A DNA stretch of 64,000 bases, taken from the NCBI RefSeq assembly GCF_032229285.1, contig NZ_CP135084.1, positions 1-64,000 on the forward strand. Reading direction: 5' to 3'. Positions 53,647 to 61,902 of the stretch are shown piece by piece. Numbering within the stretch: the first letter of the stretch is position 1; every line of letters starts with the position of its first letter. The DNA comes from Rheinheimera sp. MMS21-TC3 (lineage in GTDB: Bacteria; Pseudomonadota; Gammaproteobacteria; Enterobacterales; Alteromonadaceae). The notes beneath the pieces are model-generated. The model saw nothing but the letters and a program-made list of their open reading frames with translations. It was not told the origin of the DNA and ran no database searches. The position numbers were made by a program, and so were the translations under genes.

Positions 53647-55161
53647 CTATTTCTTGATTGACTGTCGCAGCCCCGTTTGCCCAAATAATTTAATTTTCAT
53701 GTCTGGCCCTACACCATCAAAGTATGCATGCACACCCGTTTCATGAACAAACTCACGGTATTTACTTTCAATCGGTATCATAACAAGGGGTAGGCGGTTG
53801 CCTGCGGGGAAGTCAAACTTGAGTATATTATGTTCGTAAGCGACTGAAACCTCCCAGCCTTGTTCAGGAAAAACGTAAGTACCTGCAAGTGATTTCAATT
53901 CTTCTGAAGAATAGGCTTTTCGTTTAACTTTCTCTCCTTGAAACACTGGCCAGTTATAGGCGCGGGACACAGAACTCAAGAATGCTTCACCAAGATTCGA
54001 GGCATTATCAGAATTGCTCAGAAACACAGCTCCGTCACCTGTTTGCAAATTCAAAGTCATCCCTGCCCTGTAGCCAACGGTACCACCATAATGTGTTAAA
54101 AACACTTGGTCACCGTTGGCAATTTGTCTAAATCCATAAACATGATTTTGGATAGGATTATCCAGTAACTCACGAATATTAGATTGTGTGAATATATTAC
54201 TTTCGCCATTATAACCCTTGTGCATTTCAATAAGAAACATGGCCAAATCGGTTGCCGTTGCCCATAGTCCTGCCGCCGCTTGTTCAGGGTAGTTATTCCA
54301 TCCCCCAGGAACAATGGTGCCATCCATTTGGTGTCCACTAGCAGTATAAGGGTGGCGATCATCGGGTAATGGCATAGTGAACTCTGCTTGTTTCATACCC
54401 AGTGGGGTAATCAACCATTCATTCATGATCGTTTCAAATGGTTTGCGTAGTTTATCCTGTAGAGCAATTTCTGCGACGGTGTAACCACCACCTGAATAAG
54501 CCAGGGCTAATCCCGGCGAGTTGGACACTTCAACTTTAGGCGAATTGGTAGGGGCTTCCCCTAAGACGATCTGTTGGTCGCTTGGAATCGGTTCTTTCTT
54601 TGTATATCCAGCATAACCTCCCCTCGTGACGCCTGACGTATGGGAAAATAAGTTACTCAATGTTACTGGGTTTTCGCTGGTTTGACGTCCAACCGGAAGT
54701 TGGTAGGATGAAAGGTAAGTGTTAACGTCACTGTCAAAATCTATATGTCCTGCTGTTTTAATACGCATTGCAGCGAGTACAGTTAATGGTTTCGCAAGAG
54801 AACCCGCTTGGAATAGACTACTGCAATCAGCTTGATCACCGCTTCTTTTTAGGTTTCCCCAAGTTGCGCTCCAATCTAACTTGCCTTTATGAATGACTGC
54901 GACTGAAAATGCAGGCGTCTTTGAAAGAGCCATCTCCATTTCAATATTGGTAGGCTTTATGTCTCCATCAAACACAACCTGAGGTAGTATGCCGTTTTCA
55001 ACTTTATTCTTACGCTCATATGCATCACTTGCCATATAGCAATTCCAGTAATTGAGTTTAGCATGCTGGCGGTTTTCCATCTCTAATACTTCAGATGCAT
55101 TAGCAGTGGTTGAACTAATTATGCTAGTTAACAACGTTATAAGTTGAATTCTTTTATTCAT
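53647..55161 (-). CDS. Class C beta-lactamase-like serine hydrolase (cassette)
   Basis: 504 residues, the largest cassette product seen here. Signal peptide MNKRIQLITLLTSIISSTTANA, the SxxK nucleophile in FQAGSLAKPLTVLA, YSGGGY at the place of the YxN motif, and HYGG for the HxG/KTG box. C-terminal barrel-like domain from about 420. Members are esterases, D-aminopeptidases or peptidoglycan carboxypeptidases more often than true beta-lactamases; with YSG instead of YxN, resistance should not be assumed. Confidence 0.87.
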   Translation of the reverse strand: MNKRIQLITLLTSIISSTTANASEVLEMENRQHAKLNYWNCYMASDAYERKNKVENGILPQVVFDGDIKPTNIEMEMALSKTPAFSVAVIHKGKLDWSATWGNLKRSGDQADCSSLFQAGSLAKPLTVLAAMRIKTAGHIDFDSDVNTYLSSYQLPVGRQTSENPVTLSNLFSHTSGVTRGGYAGYTKKEPIPSDQQIVLGEAPTNSPKVEVSNSPGLALAYSGGGYTVAEIALQDKLRKPFETIMNEWLITPLGMKQAEFTMPLPDDRHPYTASGHQMDGTIVPGGWNNYPEQAAAGLWATATDLAMFLIEMHKGYNGESNIFTQSNIRELLDNPIQNHVYGFRQIANGDQVFLTHYGGTVGYRAGMTLNLQTGDGAVFLSNSDNASNLGEAFLSSVSRAYNWPVFQGEKVKRKAYSSEELKSLAGTYVFPEQGWEVSVAYEHNILKFDFPAGNRLPLVMIPIESKYREFVHETGVHAYFDGVGPDMKIKLFGQTGLRQSIKK

Positions 55162-55214
55162 GTCTAGCTTCCGAGCATTTAACTTAATTGGATGAGTGGA
55201 TGAAATATCGATCA

Positions 55215-55232
55215 GCCTAACGCTTATTATAG
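55215..55232 (-). repeat. attC scar (remnant of a deleted site)
   Basis: GCCTAACG runs directly into CTTATTATAG. The first half is a left box with its first bases; the second matches the right box area of site 48 (CTTGTTATAG) before a homologous gene. About 70 bases of the normal site are missing, so this cassette boundary is probably dead. Confidence 0.7.
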
Positions 55233-55535
55233 TGCGACTCTGCCAACAAAACCGACAATTACCAAAAGCATACCGCTATAAAAAACCTTTTCAGAGATTT
55301 TCTCTCTATGGCTTTTAAATCTGAATTTGAGAGCTTCAGAAAGTTTTAAAAATATGAACTCCGGAATTAATGCAAATGCCAAAATAAATAACACACTACC
55401 GAAACTTGATACAGTAATAAACGTCACTGTTCCTTGCTCATTAGTTTTTAGCACGATACTTACAAAAATCGCAGCGGCAAAACAAAATAATACCGAGGAC
55501 AAAATTTTATGTTTTAATTTGGGGCCTAACATCAA
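55227..55535 (-). CDS. Membrane protein, paralogue of 61988-62296 (cassette)
   Basis: 102 residues, four helices, ending GMLLVIVGFVGRVAL. It is similar in length, topology and end to 61988-62296 (...LAITGLIGSVAL). Its own attC is reduced to a scar, so it is now tied to the serine-hydrolase cassette downstream. Function unknown. Confidence 0.75.
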   Translation of the reverse strand: MMLGPKLKHKILSSVLFCFAAAIFVSIVLKTNEQGTVTFITVSSFGSVLFILAFALIPEFIFLKLSEALKFRFKSHREKISEKVFYSGMLLVIVGFVGRVAL

Positions 55536-55549
55536 AACTCCTTTAAGCG

Positions 55550-55676
55550 CTATAACGCCGCGTTAAGTGGTGAACAACGCAGCCACCTAACCTAAATCAT
55601 TGTGCCGTAAACACTTAAGCTGAATCAAACCAAAACTGCCAAGCGTTGTGAATCCGTCTTAAACGCTTTGTTATGC
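55550..55676 (-). repeat. attC site 37 (127 bp, longest)
   Basis: Boxes CTATAAC and GTTATGC; arms GCCGCGTTAAG and CTTAAACGC with a long VCR-like interior. Carries the TAA of the GNAT gene. Confidence 0.85.
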
Positions 55677-56120
55677 CTGTAGTTTCAGGAAGTAATGATA
55701 CGTCCCTGACTCCCGTTCATAACCTAACGATTCATACAGTTTCTGGGCGTTTACATTACTCTCTGCTGTCTCTAAAGCTAGACCTTCCACATTGTCCTCT
55801 AATCCCATAGCTTTCGCTGCATTCATTAGCTTCTTCGCCACGCCTTGCCTTCTTGCTGTGTCTGCAACGTACAAGTCATTCAGAACCCAAGTTCTAGCCG
55901 CAGAAACAGAAGAAAAGCTAGGATACAGTTGAGTAAAGCCTAGCCCATTGCCTTGCTCATCAAGTGCTAGAAATATAACTGATTCATTATTATTTAATCG
56001 AGATTCAATAAATTCACGTGCAACATTGAGATCACTTTTTTGACCATAAAACACTCGATATGAATCGAAAAGAGGAGAAATCACGTTTAAGTGTTCGACT
56101 TTTGCTTTTACTATTTCCAT
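55671..56120 (-). CDS. GNAT-family acetyltransferase (cassette)
   Basis: 149 residues. Acetyl-CoA binding motif A is VLNDLYVADTARRQGVAKKLMNAA, followed by LALETAESNVNAQKLYESLGYERE (motif B). Full-length single domain. Uses acetyl-CoA to modify an amine; the substrate is unknown. GNATs are frequent integron cargo. Confidence 0.92.
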   Translation of the reverse strand: MEIVKAKVEHLNVISPLFDSYRVFYGQKSDLNVAREFIESRLNNNESVIFLALDEQGNGLGFTQLYPSFSSVSAARTWVLNDLYVADTARRQGVAKKLMNAAKAMGLEDNVEGLALETAESNVNAQKLYESLGYERESGTYHYFLKLQA

Positions 56121-56146
56121 GTATCAAATCCATTTTTTGTAGAAAG

Positions 56147-56262
56147 GCATAACGCCCAACTTTGGGGCAGTAACATGCAGGCTTAACTTGGAGCGAAGCG
56201 ACAGAAGCCTGCATGTTACTGTCCCAGCGAACGCAGTGAGCGACAACAGTTGTTTGTTATGT
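56147..56262 (-). repeat. attC site 38 (116 bp)
   Basis: Boxes GCATAAC and GTTATGT; arms GGGGCAGTAACATGCAGGC and GCCTGCATGTTACTGTCC, an almost perfect 18-bp pairing. Belongs to the 56266-56733 cassette. Confidence 0.92.
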
Positions 56263-56265
56263 GCT

Positions 56266-56733
56266 TTACTCACCAAGCCACTCAAATCGAGCTTTTCTGG
56301 CTATTTGATTGAATTCGGCCTTATCTATTTTGCCCTCAGACAGGTCTTCTTCAGCTGCCATTATTGTTTTTTGGTAACTGTATTCAATCTCAGCAAGAAC
56401 ATACCCTAATTTCCTTTCTGTAATGCACCCTTTTTTATAACACTCTATTGCTAATTTCCTATTCCACGATTTACCCGCTGGAGGATCGGGTAGAGAAAAA
56501 TCCTTTTCGAGTAGTGAGTTATCGGTTATAGAGTACCCCGCCGCTATCGACTCTTTAGCACATTGATAAAGCATATAATCAATTGAGTCTTGTAATCCAT
56601 GAAGATGCCAATCAAACCCAGCAATACAACCACCAACTATTTTTCCATTTCGATCAATGATGTCAATTCGCCGTTCAGCACACGCCGACAACATAATCAA
56701 AAGGATTGTAAAACTCAAAAGCTTTAAATGCAT
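56266..56733 (-). CDS. Lipoprotein of unknown function (cassette)
   Basis: 155 residues from MHLKLLSFTILLIMLSAC, a lipobox. Then RNGKIVGGCIAGFDWHLHGLQDSIDYMLYQC and a helical end (SEGKIDKAEFNQIARKARFEW), which resembles SHOCT-like ends. The start at 56733 is set by the signal peptide. Confidence 0.72.
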   Translation of the reverse strand: MHLKLLSFTILLIMLSACAERRIDIIDRNGKIVGGCIAGFDWHLHGLQDSIDYMLYQCAKESIAAGYSITDNSLLEKDFSLPDPPAGKSWNRKLAIECYKKGCITERKLGYVLAEIEYSYQKTIMAAEEDLSEGKIDKAEFNQIARKARFEWLGE

Positions 56734-56751
56734 AATCTCAACTTTTGAAGC

Positions 56752-56853
56752 ACATAACGCCGTTTTAAGCGGCAAATTGTAGTTGGCTAAAATAAGTGAG
56801 GCACGAATAAAAAGCCAACTGTAATTTGTCTGACTTGAAAACCCTTGTTATAT
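56752..56853 (-). repeat. attC site 39 (102 bp)
   Basis: Boxes ACATAAC and GTTATAT; family V, near twin of site 34. Carries the TAA of the 56848-57318 gene. Confidence 0.92.
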
Positions 56854-57318
56854 TTTTACTTCACTAATTTGAATGGGTGTTTTGCCAATAATCTGGCTAT
56901 TATTTTTACCAGTTTTTTGGTGTATTGCTACAAAATACTCCATTGGGTATTTGATATTGGACAACTGTTCTTTAGAAGGGGAAAATGTTTTATCAAGTAA
57001 AGTGGGCCATGTAATTGATATTTCACCATTGGCTTTATCCAACTGACAAGGTATTCGCTTACCTGTTGAAGTAGAAGTTGTAGTTCCATCCAGAGCTAAA
57101 AACTGTACGGAGCAGTTGTATAAATTAGCCCCCTCGGCATACTCAGATATTTGATAGTCAAAGGATAATTTTAGTTTATGTTGCCTTTTTTTTAAGTTAT
57201 AAACTTCTTTAACTTCAAGGTTTGATATAAAAGCCTCTCCCACTTCGAAGTTGGAATAATCAGTTGATGCACAACCAACTAAAGTTAAAAAAGTAATTGA
57301 AGTTACAAGTTTTTTCAT
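56848..57318 (-). CDS. Lipoprotein of unknown function (cassette)
   Basis: 156 residues, signal MKKLVTSITFLTLVGC with lipobox, then beta-rich sequence (NLEVKEVYNLKKRQHKLKLSFDYQISEY) and two Cys (LYNCSVQF, RIPCQLD). Function unknown. Confidence 0.75.
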   Translation of the reverse strand: MKKLVTSITFLTLVGCASTDYSNFEVGEAFISNLEVKEVYNLKKRQHKLKLSFDYQISEYAEGANLYNCSVQFLALDGTTTSTSTGKRIPCQLDKANGEISITWPTLLDKTFSPSKEQLSNIKYPMEYFVAIHQKTGKNNSQIIGKTPIQISEVKI

Positions 57319-57363
57319 TTCATTTTCCTTAATGATTAATTTACACCTAACGATGTGATAAAA

Positions 57364-57454
57364 ATATAACGCCCAAATTTAGCGCGGAAAGCCGCGCAGC
57401 GGGTTGACGTCGCAGCCAGCGCTTTTTGCTGGCGATAAAATTTGTTTGTTATAT
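57364..57454 (-). repeat. attC site 40 (91 bp)
   Basis: Boxes ATATAAC and GTTATAT; family I, the twin of site 27. Carries the TAA of copy B. Confidence 0.95.
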
Positions 57455-57811
57455 TTTTTTGGCCGTTACTTCGACCTTATAAATATTTTTACCCTCTGTG
57501 CCAATCTCGATAACTGCTTGCTTTTCAAGCGCTACACGCAATACAGGCTCTGCAAACTTACTAAATGAACCATCCTCAAATTTGTGTAACGATGACGTCA
57601 AGGTAACGACCTCATCATTGAGGGTTGGCGTAACATCAAACATCAACACATCTTTCGCGGTAATTGATTGTAATTGACCACTTTTACCCTGTATTACGTC
57701 TGCTGCAACAAGCTCGTTATTCAGGTAAACACTGACATTTAACTCTAAAGGTTCATTAGCAAAAGCAGAAAATGCAGCGACAAGGGATAAAACAGAGAGT
57801 ACTTTTTTCAT
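57449..57811 (-). CDS. Small secreted protein, copy B (cassette)
   Basis: Near-identical copy of 49424-49786, with the same leader up to the next attC. The few base changes show the duplication is older than that of the PIN cassette. See copy A for the sequence description. Confidence 0.8.
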   Translation of the reverse strand: MKKVLSVLSLVAAFSAFANEPLELNVSVYLNNELVAADVIQGKSGQLQSITAKDVLMFDVTPTLNDEVVTLTSSLHKFEDGSFSKFAEPVLRVALEKQAVIEIGTEGKNIYKVEVTAKKI

Positions 57812-57854
57812 TAAATTATTTCCTTATAAAACAATTGGGTTGGGTTACGTAAAA

Positions 57855-57932
57855 ATATAACGCCCGCCACAAACGCGAGCAACTTGTTGCGAGTCGAGCC
57901 GCGAAGCGGCGTTTTGGTGGCGTTTGTTATAC
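57855..57932 (-). repeat. attC site 41 (78 bp)
   Basis: Boxes ATATAAC and GTTATAC; family II (GAGCCGCGAAGCGGC). Belongs to the 57938-58216 cassette. Confidence 0.93.
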
Positions 57933-57937
57933 GTAGA

Positions 57938-58216
57938 TTATGCACCGTACTTTATTCTAAAGAGCTGCTTCAGCAAATCAGTGCGTTTGACATTTGAATA
58001 ACCAACACTACTAATAGCTATCGCAATTGGTAGTAATTGCATTGTTGTCCATGACACCGAAAACCAAGTAAACACAAATATCCAGATAATCATTCCCGCA
58101 CAAAAAATTGCGGGTATATAACTCAGTCGATGTAATTGTCTCTCGATACGTTCAATTTGTTTTAGTTTTTGGTACTCATCGAGTGCATTAACATCTTCAA
58201 TTGAATTAAGCTCCAT
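57938..58216 (-). CDS. Membrane protein with charged N-terminus (cassette)
   Basis: 92 residues from MELNSIEDVNALDEYQKLKQIERIER, a coiled charged start, then two helices (IFCAGMIIWIFVFTWFSV, LLPIAIAISSVGY) and a basic tail. Start at 58216 chosen over 58252 as GAGGAGA lies upstream. Function unknown. Confidence 0.7.
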   Translation of the reverse strand: MELNSIEDVNALDEYQKLKQIERIERQLHRLSYIPAIFCAGMIIWIFVFTWFSVSWTTMQLLPIAIAISSVGYSNVKRTDLLKQLFRIKYGA

Positions 58217-58234
58217 CTGCTGAATCTCCTCTAC

Positions 58235-58312
58235 GTATAACGCCCGCAACACACGCGAGCAACTTGTTGCGAGTCGAGGGCCGAAGGCCCGTTGTGATTG
58301 CGCTTGTTATGT
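58235..58312 (-). repeat. attC site 42 (78 bp)
   Basis: Boxes GTATAAC and GTTATGT; family II (GAGGGCCGAAGGCCCG). Belongs to the 58320-58532 cassette. Confidence 0.93.
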
Positions 58313-58319
58313 ACCATTA

Positions 58320-58532
58320 CTAATGATGGATGCCACTGCCGAAAAACTTATTTTGGCAATCATTGCACTCCATTTTAATTGGTAACGGTTGCGCCCCTGT
58401 AATAGCTAACAAAGCTAACCCAAATGGATAAAGTATGAAGTTTGGAAGATAGCTCCGAATTACATGGATATTTTCAGAATTGCATTGACTGCAATGACAG
58501 TACAAATGCTCTTCAATGTATTTTTGTGGCAT
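58320..58532 (-). CDS. Small zinc-ribbon membrane protein (cassette)
   Basis: 70 residues: CHCSQCNSENIHVI and CNDCQNKFFG form a four-Cys ribbon split by one hydrophobic stretch (YPFGLALLAITGAQPL). AGGAGG-like sequence precedes the ATG. Function unknown. Confidence 0.72.
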   Translation of the reverse strand: MPQKYIEEHLYCHCSQCNSENIHVIRSYLPNFILYPFGLALLAITGAQPLPIKMECNDCQNKFFGSGIHH

Positions 58533-58588
58533 ATAGCCTCCATTTCATTTAAGCCCGACCAAAGAATGATGAGCAGAACTATCTTGGT

Positions 58589-58669
58589 ACATAACGCCGC
58601 AATAAAAGGCGAGCGTTAGCGAGTCCAGCCCACGTCTTTTGTGGGCGATTTTTAATTGCTTTGTTATAT
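58589..58669 (-). repeat. attC site 43 (81 bp)
   Basis: Boxes ACATAAC and GTTATAT; GAGCGTTAGCGAGTCCAGCC, similar to site 47. Carries the TAA of the 58664-59467 gene. Confidence 0.9.
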
Positions 58670-59467
58670 GCTCTTGCCTTTTTGGTGTTCGAACAAAAAT
58701 CTAAATCCATTTAATAACCCAGCTGGCAAAACAAGCCCATGAGGTACATCTTGAAATTTATCTGACTTGAAACCTAAATTCTTAGGTAAGTACTTTTGTA
58801 TTGCAGGCTCTAAAGAATCGTATACTTCACGCATTTCACCACCTTCATTCCCAATACTGATATAAAGAAAATTTTCAAGGTTAGGGGAGTTTTTTACAAA
58901 TGCTTTAAACTGTTTGAGTGTTTCTCGAGCTCCCCACCAAACCGCGGGACTGTACGCTAAATGAGCTTGAAACAAATGAGGACGTGATTGAAGACTATGT
59001 AAAACAAATAGACCACCAATTGACGAGCCAACAATGGTTTTATTATCTGATGTTCGATATTGCTTATTTATCTGAGGTATTAATTCTTTTTCAATGAAAT
59101 CTAAAAATTTATCAGCCCCTCCTCCTTGCCCTACTGGACCTCGAGGGTCGTAATTAACTGTTGGAGCAAGATCTCTTGTTCTATTTGTATTATATATGCC
59201 TACTACAATATGTTGATGAGCTTCATTTGCCAAATGCATTCTATGGAGCAAGCTCGCTGTTAACTCTAGTTCAGTTTCAGCGTCCAACACATATATTACA
59301 GGATATTTTTCATTTTTATTTTCAAAATAACCGTCAGGCAACTTAACAACTATTTTTCGTTCCTCAGATAGATTTTTTGATTCAAGACTAAAAACCTCAC
59401 TAGAAACATTTGCATAAGCTAAGTTCAAACTTAAAATTGCAATTAGAATGAATATATATTTTTTCAA
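58664..59467 (-). CDS. Secreted IroE/BesA-like esterase (cassette)
   Basis: 267 residues. Signal peptide MKKYIFILIAILSLNLAYA, RKIVVKLPDGYFENKNEKYPVIYVLD, nucleophile IVGSSIGGLFVL, acid near SIGNEGGE and His in VPHGLVL. Same hydrolase group as 51855-52709, with a Gly-rich loop GPVGQGGGADKF before the nucleophile. Substrate unknown. Confidence 0.85.
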   Translation of the reverse strand: MKKYIFILIAILSLNLAYANVSSEVFSLESKNLSEERKIVVKLPDGYFENKNEKYPVIYVLDAETELELTASLLHRMHLANEAHQHIVVGIYNTNRTRDLAPTVNYDPRGPVGQGGGADKFLDFIEKELIPQINKQYRTSDNKTIVGSSIGGLFVLHSLQSRPHLFQAHLAYSPAVWWGARETLKQFKAFVKNSPNLENFLYISIGNEGGEMREVYDSLEPAIQKYLPKNLGFKSDKFQDVPHGLVLPAGLLNGFRFLFEHQKGKSI

Positions 59468-59503
59468 AACTATAATTCCTTTTTATCGTTGACATTGTAG
59501 AGC

Positions 59504-59602
59504 ATATAACGCATTACTAATGGTCTGCCGCAGCGCAGCGTAGGCAGTCCCGTGGAGGCCGCGCCGTTTGTGGCCGGAACGAAATTTAGTAACTTGTTAG
59601 GT
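59504..59602 (-). repeat. attC site 44 (99 bp)
   Basis: Boxes ATATAAC and GTTAGGT; family IV. Carries the TAA of the 59597-59956 gene. Confidence 0.93.
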
Positions 59603-59956
59603 ATTGTTTGAAACATAGCCAATGAACTTACTTTTGAACAATAGCCATATAACGCTAGTAAACGCCGCAGCAGCGCAAACAGCCTGGACTGCCGCAAAGT
59701 GATTGCCATACGAAATTGAGAAATACACAGCGGGCATCACCGTCAAAAAACCACCCAACCAATCATTATTCCTACGCCACAAAAACGGTAATACAAGAGC
59801 GGTATACAGACCATAGGGAATACTTAAAAATAATAAGGAGTAAATTGGCCTCTCAAAAAAGCTCATCACCAAAAAAATGACAGTAAATATCGCCAAAAAC
59901 CACCGTGCATCACCAATCGTTTGGATGAATGCTTTTTTACTAGATGACTGCATCAT
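59597..59956 (-). CDS. Four-helix membrane protein (cassette)
   Basis: 119 residues: soluble start MMQSSSKKAFIQTIGDARW, then helices (FLAIFTVIFLVMSFF, SLLFLSIPYGLYTALVLPFLW, FLTVMPAVYFSISY, AVCAAAAFTSVIWLLF). Function unknown. Confidence 0.74.
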   Translation of the reverse strand: MMQSSSKKAFIQTIGDARWFLAIFTVIFLVMSFFERPIYSLLFLSIPYGLYTALVLPFLWRRNNDWLGGFLTVMPAVYFSISYGNHFAAVQAVCAAAAFTSVIWLLFKSKFIGYVSNNT

Positions 59957-59960
59957 TCTT

Positions 59961-60044
59961 ACCTAACGCTTGCAGCATGCGCGGCTTTGTAGTGAAGGCA
60001 GAGCCGCAACGAAAAAGCCGTCGCTGTGCCTGCGATTGTTAGCT
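59961..60044 (-). repeat. attC site 45 (84 bp)
   Basis: Boxes ACCTAAC and GTTAGCT; family VII, like site 14. Belongs to the DUF2971 cassette. Confidence 0.92.
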
Positions 60045-60865
60045 CATTCATTGGGGATTAGAATTTTCTCAAGATCCCAAGTTTTATCGCTCATCTCGCA
60101 TTTGTACAACAACAGGTTCTTTTTCTTCATGTCAGAAATTATTTTCTTCATATTTTCTTGGGTCACACTTTTTCCATCTATATTTTTTGTAAAGTTCTTT
60201 CCGAAGAAAACCTCTTTGATGGCATCCTCGGGAACTGACAAGCAATATAGTTTTCTTTTGCCTATATTTATATCTCGCCATGTACCAGCATTGTTTTTGT
60301 ATGTGGCTTCTCGAAAGCCACTAGCTGTAGGCGGACATCTTACGTTTTTCACAACCCTTACTTCTTCCTCGTATGCCCACTCAACTGATTTATAAAGAAA
60401 AGCGGATTTGTAGAATTCGTAGCAGCTGTCATCAAATTTTTCTATATCTGAACCAATTTCCTGTAGGTCTGAATCTGAGGGCATTGGCAATACAATTCTG
60501 GGTTTTGTCTTTGTATAGATGATTTCGCCATAGCTCGCAGGAATCACGTTTGACTGAAGATCAAAAAAACCTGCCTTATTTGCATCGAACCCTATCACCA
60601 TACCCTTATGTGAATCTGCATAATGAGACCACATAAGTGCGTTAAGCGGTTGCCTTGTTAAAGAAAGCACGCCGAAATTATCATTGCACCTACTTTTCAC
60701 TATAGGGACAGCGATCTCCTCCAACTCCCTCCGCTCTTCGTCTTCATACTTAAATGCGGACATCTCAAATGGATCGTTAAAATCCTTTGGTGACGAAAAA
60801 CCGATAGACGAGTTATTTATAATCGCCATCCCACCCTCAAAAGAAACGTACTTATACAAAATCAT
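60044..60865 (-). CDS. DUF2971-family protein (cassette)
   Basis: 273 residues: MILYKYVSFEGGMAII, FSSPKDFNDPFEM, GVLSLTRQPLNALMWSHYAD, KGMVIGFDANKAGFF, EWAYEEEVRVVK. This order of motifs (start of a short toxin-like fold, FNDPFE, WSHYA, EEEVR) is that of DUF2971, whose members often sit in defence regions. Catalytic function is not known to me. Stop TGA at the edge of the attC. Confidence 0.85.
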   Translation of the reverse strand: MILYKYVSFEGGMAIINNSSIGFSSPKDFNDPFEMSAFKYEDEERRELEEIAVPIVKSRCNDNFGVLSLTRQPLNALMWSHYADSHKGMVIGFDANKAGFFDLQSNVIPASYGEIIYTKTKPRIVLPMPSDSDLQEIGSDIEKFDDSCYEFYKSAFLYKSVEWAYEEEVRVVKNVRCPPTASGFREATYKNNAGTWRDINIGKRKLYCLSVPEDAIKEVFFGKNFTKNIDGKSVTQENMKKIISDMKKKNLLLYKCEMSDKTWDLEKILIPNE

Positions 60866-60890
60866 GTCGACATTCGCCTCCTGGCTATCG

Positions 60891-60972
60891 AGCTAACGCT
60901 CGGGCTAAACGGCGCGAACGCAGTGAGCGTCCTGCGGAGTGATACGGAGCGAATTTAAGTCGCCTGTTATGC
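60891..60972 (-). repeat. attC site 46 (82 bp)
   Basis: Boxes AGCTAAC and GTTATGC; family VIII (GGCGCGAACGCAGTGAGCGT). Belongs to the 60984-61493 cassette. Confidence 0.9.
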
Positions 60973-60983
60973 GTAATGAGCAC

Positions 60984-61493
60984 CTACAAAAACTCGACTT
61001 TTAATGCTTCAGACCGCTCAACAGTACAGCTATATATCTCATCCCAATTTGCAGGCGTTGGAGTTTTAGTTAGCTTATTACAAAGGTTGTCTTTTTCGTA
61101 TTCATTAATTTTCATAACTTCCACCCAGCAAGCCGACTTTACTTCCTCCAGCAACCCTTCTGATTTTGTTGATATAAGGCCGTAAAATCTTATTTGGGAG
61201 GGAGATTGCCTCGCCTGTAGCCTATTCCAATCTTCTTCCACTTTGGCTAACTCTTCTGAATATTTAGACTCAAATTTCTCTAATTCTTCTTGGTAGATGG
61301 TGTATTGCTTTTGCCACTGTCCATCTTTCGAATCAACGGTTACATAATGTTTGTATTTCGGTTTTTGAGAAGCAATTTCCGCTGGTAAAGCTGGACACAT
61401 ATCTGTAAGTTCAAGTTTTGGTTCCAGTTCAGCTTTTTGTTCGCAGCCAACCAAAATAAAAATGGCGCAAGTGCCTACCAAAAATTTATACAT
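60984..61493 (-). CDS. Lipoprotein with coiled-coil middle (cassette)
   Basis: 169 residues. Lipobox signal MYKFLVGTCAIFILVGC, then a helical charged stretch (QEELEKFESKYSEELAKVEEDWNRLQ) and three Cys in the second half. Function unknown. Confidence 0.75.
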   Translation of the reverse strand: MYKFLVGTCAIFILVGCEQKAELEPKLELTDMCPALPAEIASQKPKYKHYVTVDSKDGQWQKQYTIYQEELEKFESKYSEELAKVEEDWNRLQARQSPSQIRFYGLISTKSEGLLEEVKSACWVEVMKINEYEKDNLCNKLTKTPTPANWDEIYSCTVERSEALKVEFL

Positions 61494-61554
61494 TTATACT
61501 CCTAGTAATTCAGATTTTTAGAAAACTTTAGTTAGCTGGATATGTCTAGATTAC

Positions 61555-61629
61555 GCATAACGCCGCGCACAACGGCGAGCGTAGCGAGTCCAGCCAGCTT
61601 GCTGGCGATGTTGCTGCGCCTTGTTATAC
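61555..61629 (-). repeat. attC site 47 (75 bp)
   Basis: Boxes GCATAAC and GTTATAC; ACAACGGCGAGCGTAGCGAG and CCAGCTTGCTGG. Belongs to the 61633-61884 cassette. Confidence 0.9.
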
Positions 61630-61632
61630 CCA

Positions 61633-61884
61633 TTATTGAAACTTTTGATGACTTTGAATAAGAGTACAGCTCGGTTCATTTTCTCTATCACTATTTGTGA
61701 GATCGTATGCGGCTTTCACTGCTTTGCCTATGGATTGATTAACTTGATTTAAACCAACGGTTTCGACCGCCCTTAAGTATGCTTGCATCAATTCACGATC
61801 ATTTTGAATGATAGTAAAAATCTCATTTGTAATTTTTGAATTCAATACTTCTATTGCTCTATTTGCAATTTCTTCTGGTGTCAT
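61633..61884 (-). CDS. Small helical cytoplasmic protein (cassette)
   Basis: 83 residues MTPEEIANRAIEVLNSKITNE... helical, with TIIQNDRELMQAYLRAV and GKAVKAAYDLTNS. It resembles small hypothetical proteins frequent in gammaproteobacterial integrons. Function unknown. Confidence 0.72.
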   Translation of the reverse strand: MTPEEIANRAIEVLNSKITNEIFTIIQNDRELMQAYLRAVETVGLNQVNQSIGKAVKAAYDLTNSDRENEPSCTLIQSHQKFQ

Positions 61885-61902
61885 TCTTTATTCTCCATTT
61901 TG

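Noticed and set aside
53647..55161. Acquired beta-lactamase
   Set aside because: The YxN motif is not kept and the protein is much longer than AmpC, so a resistance role is not supported.
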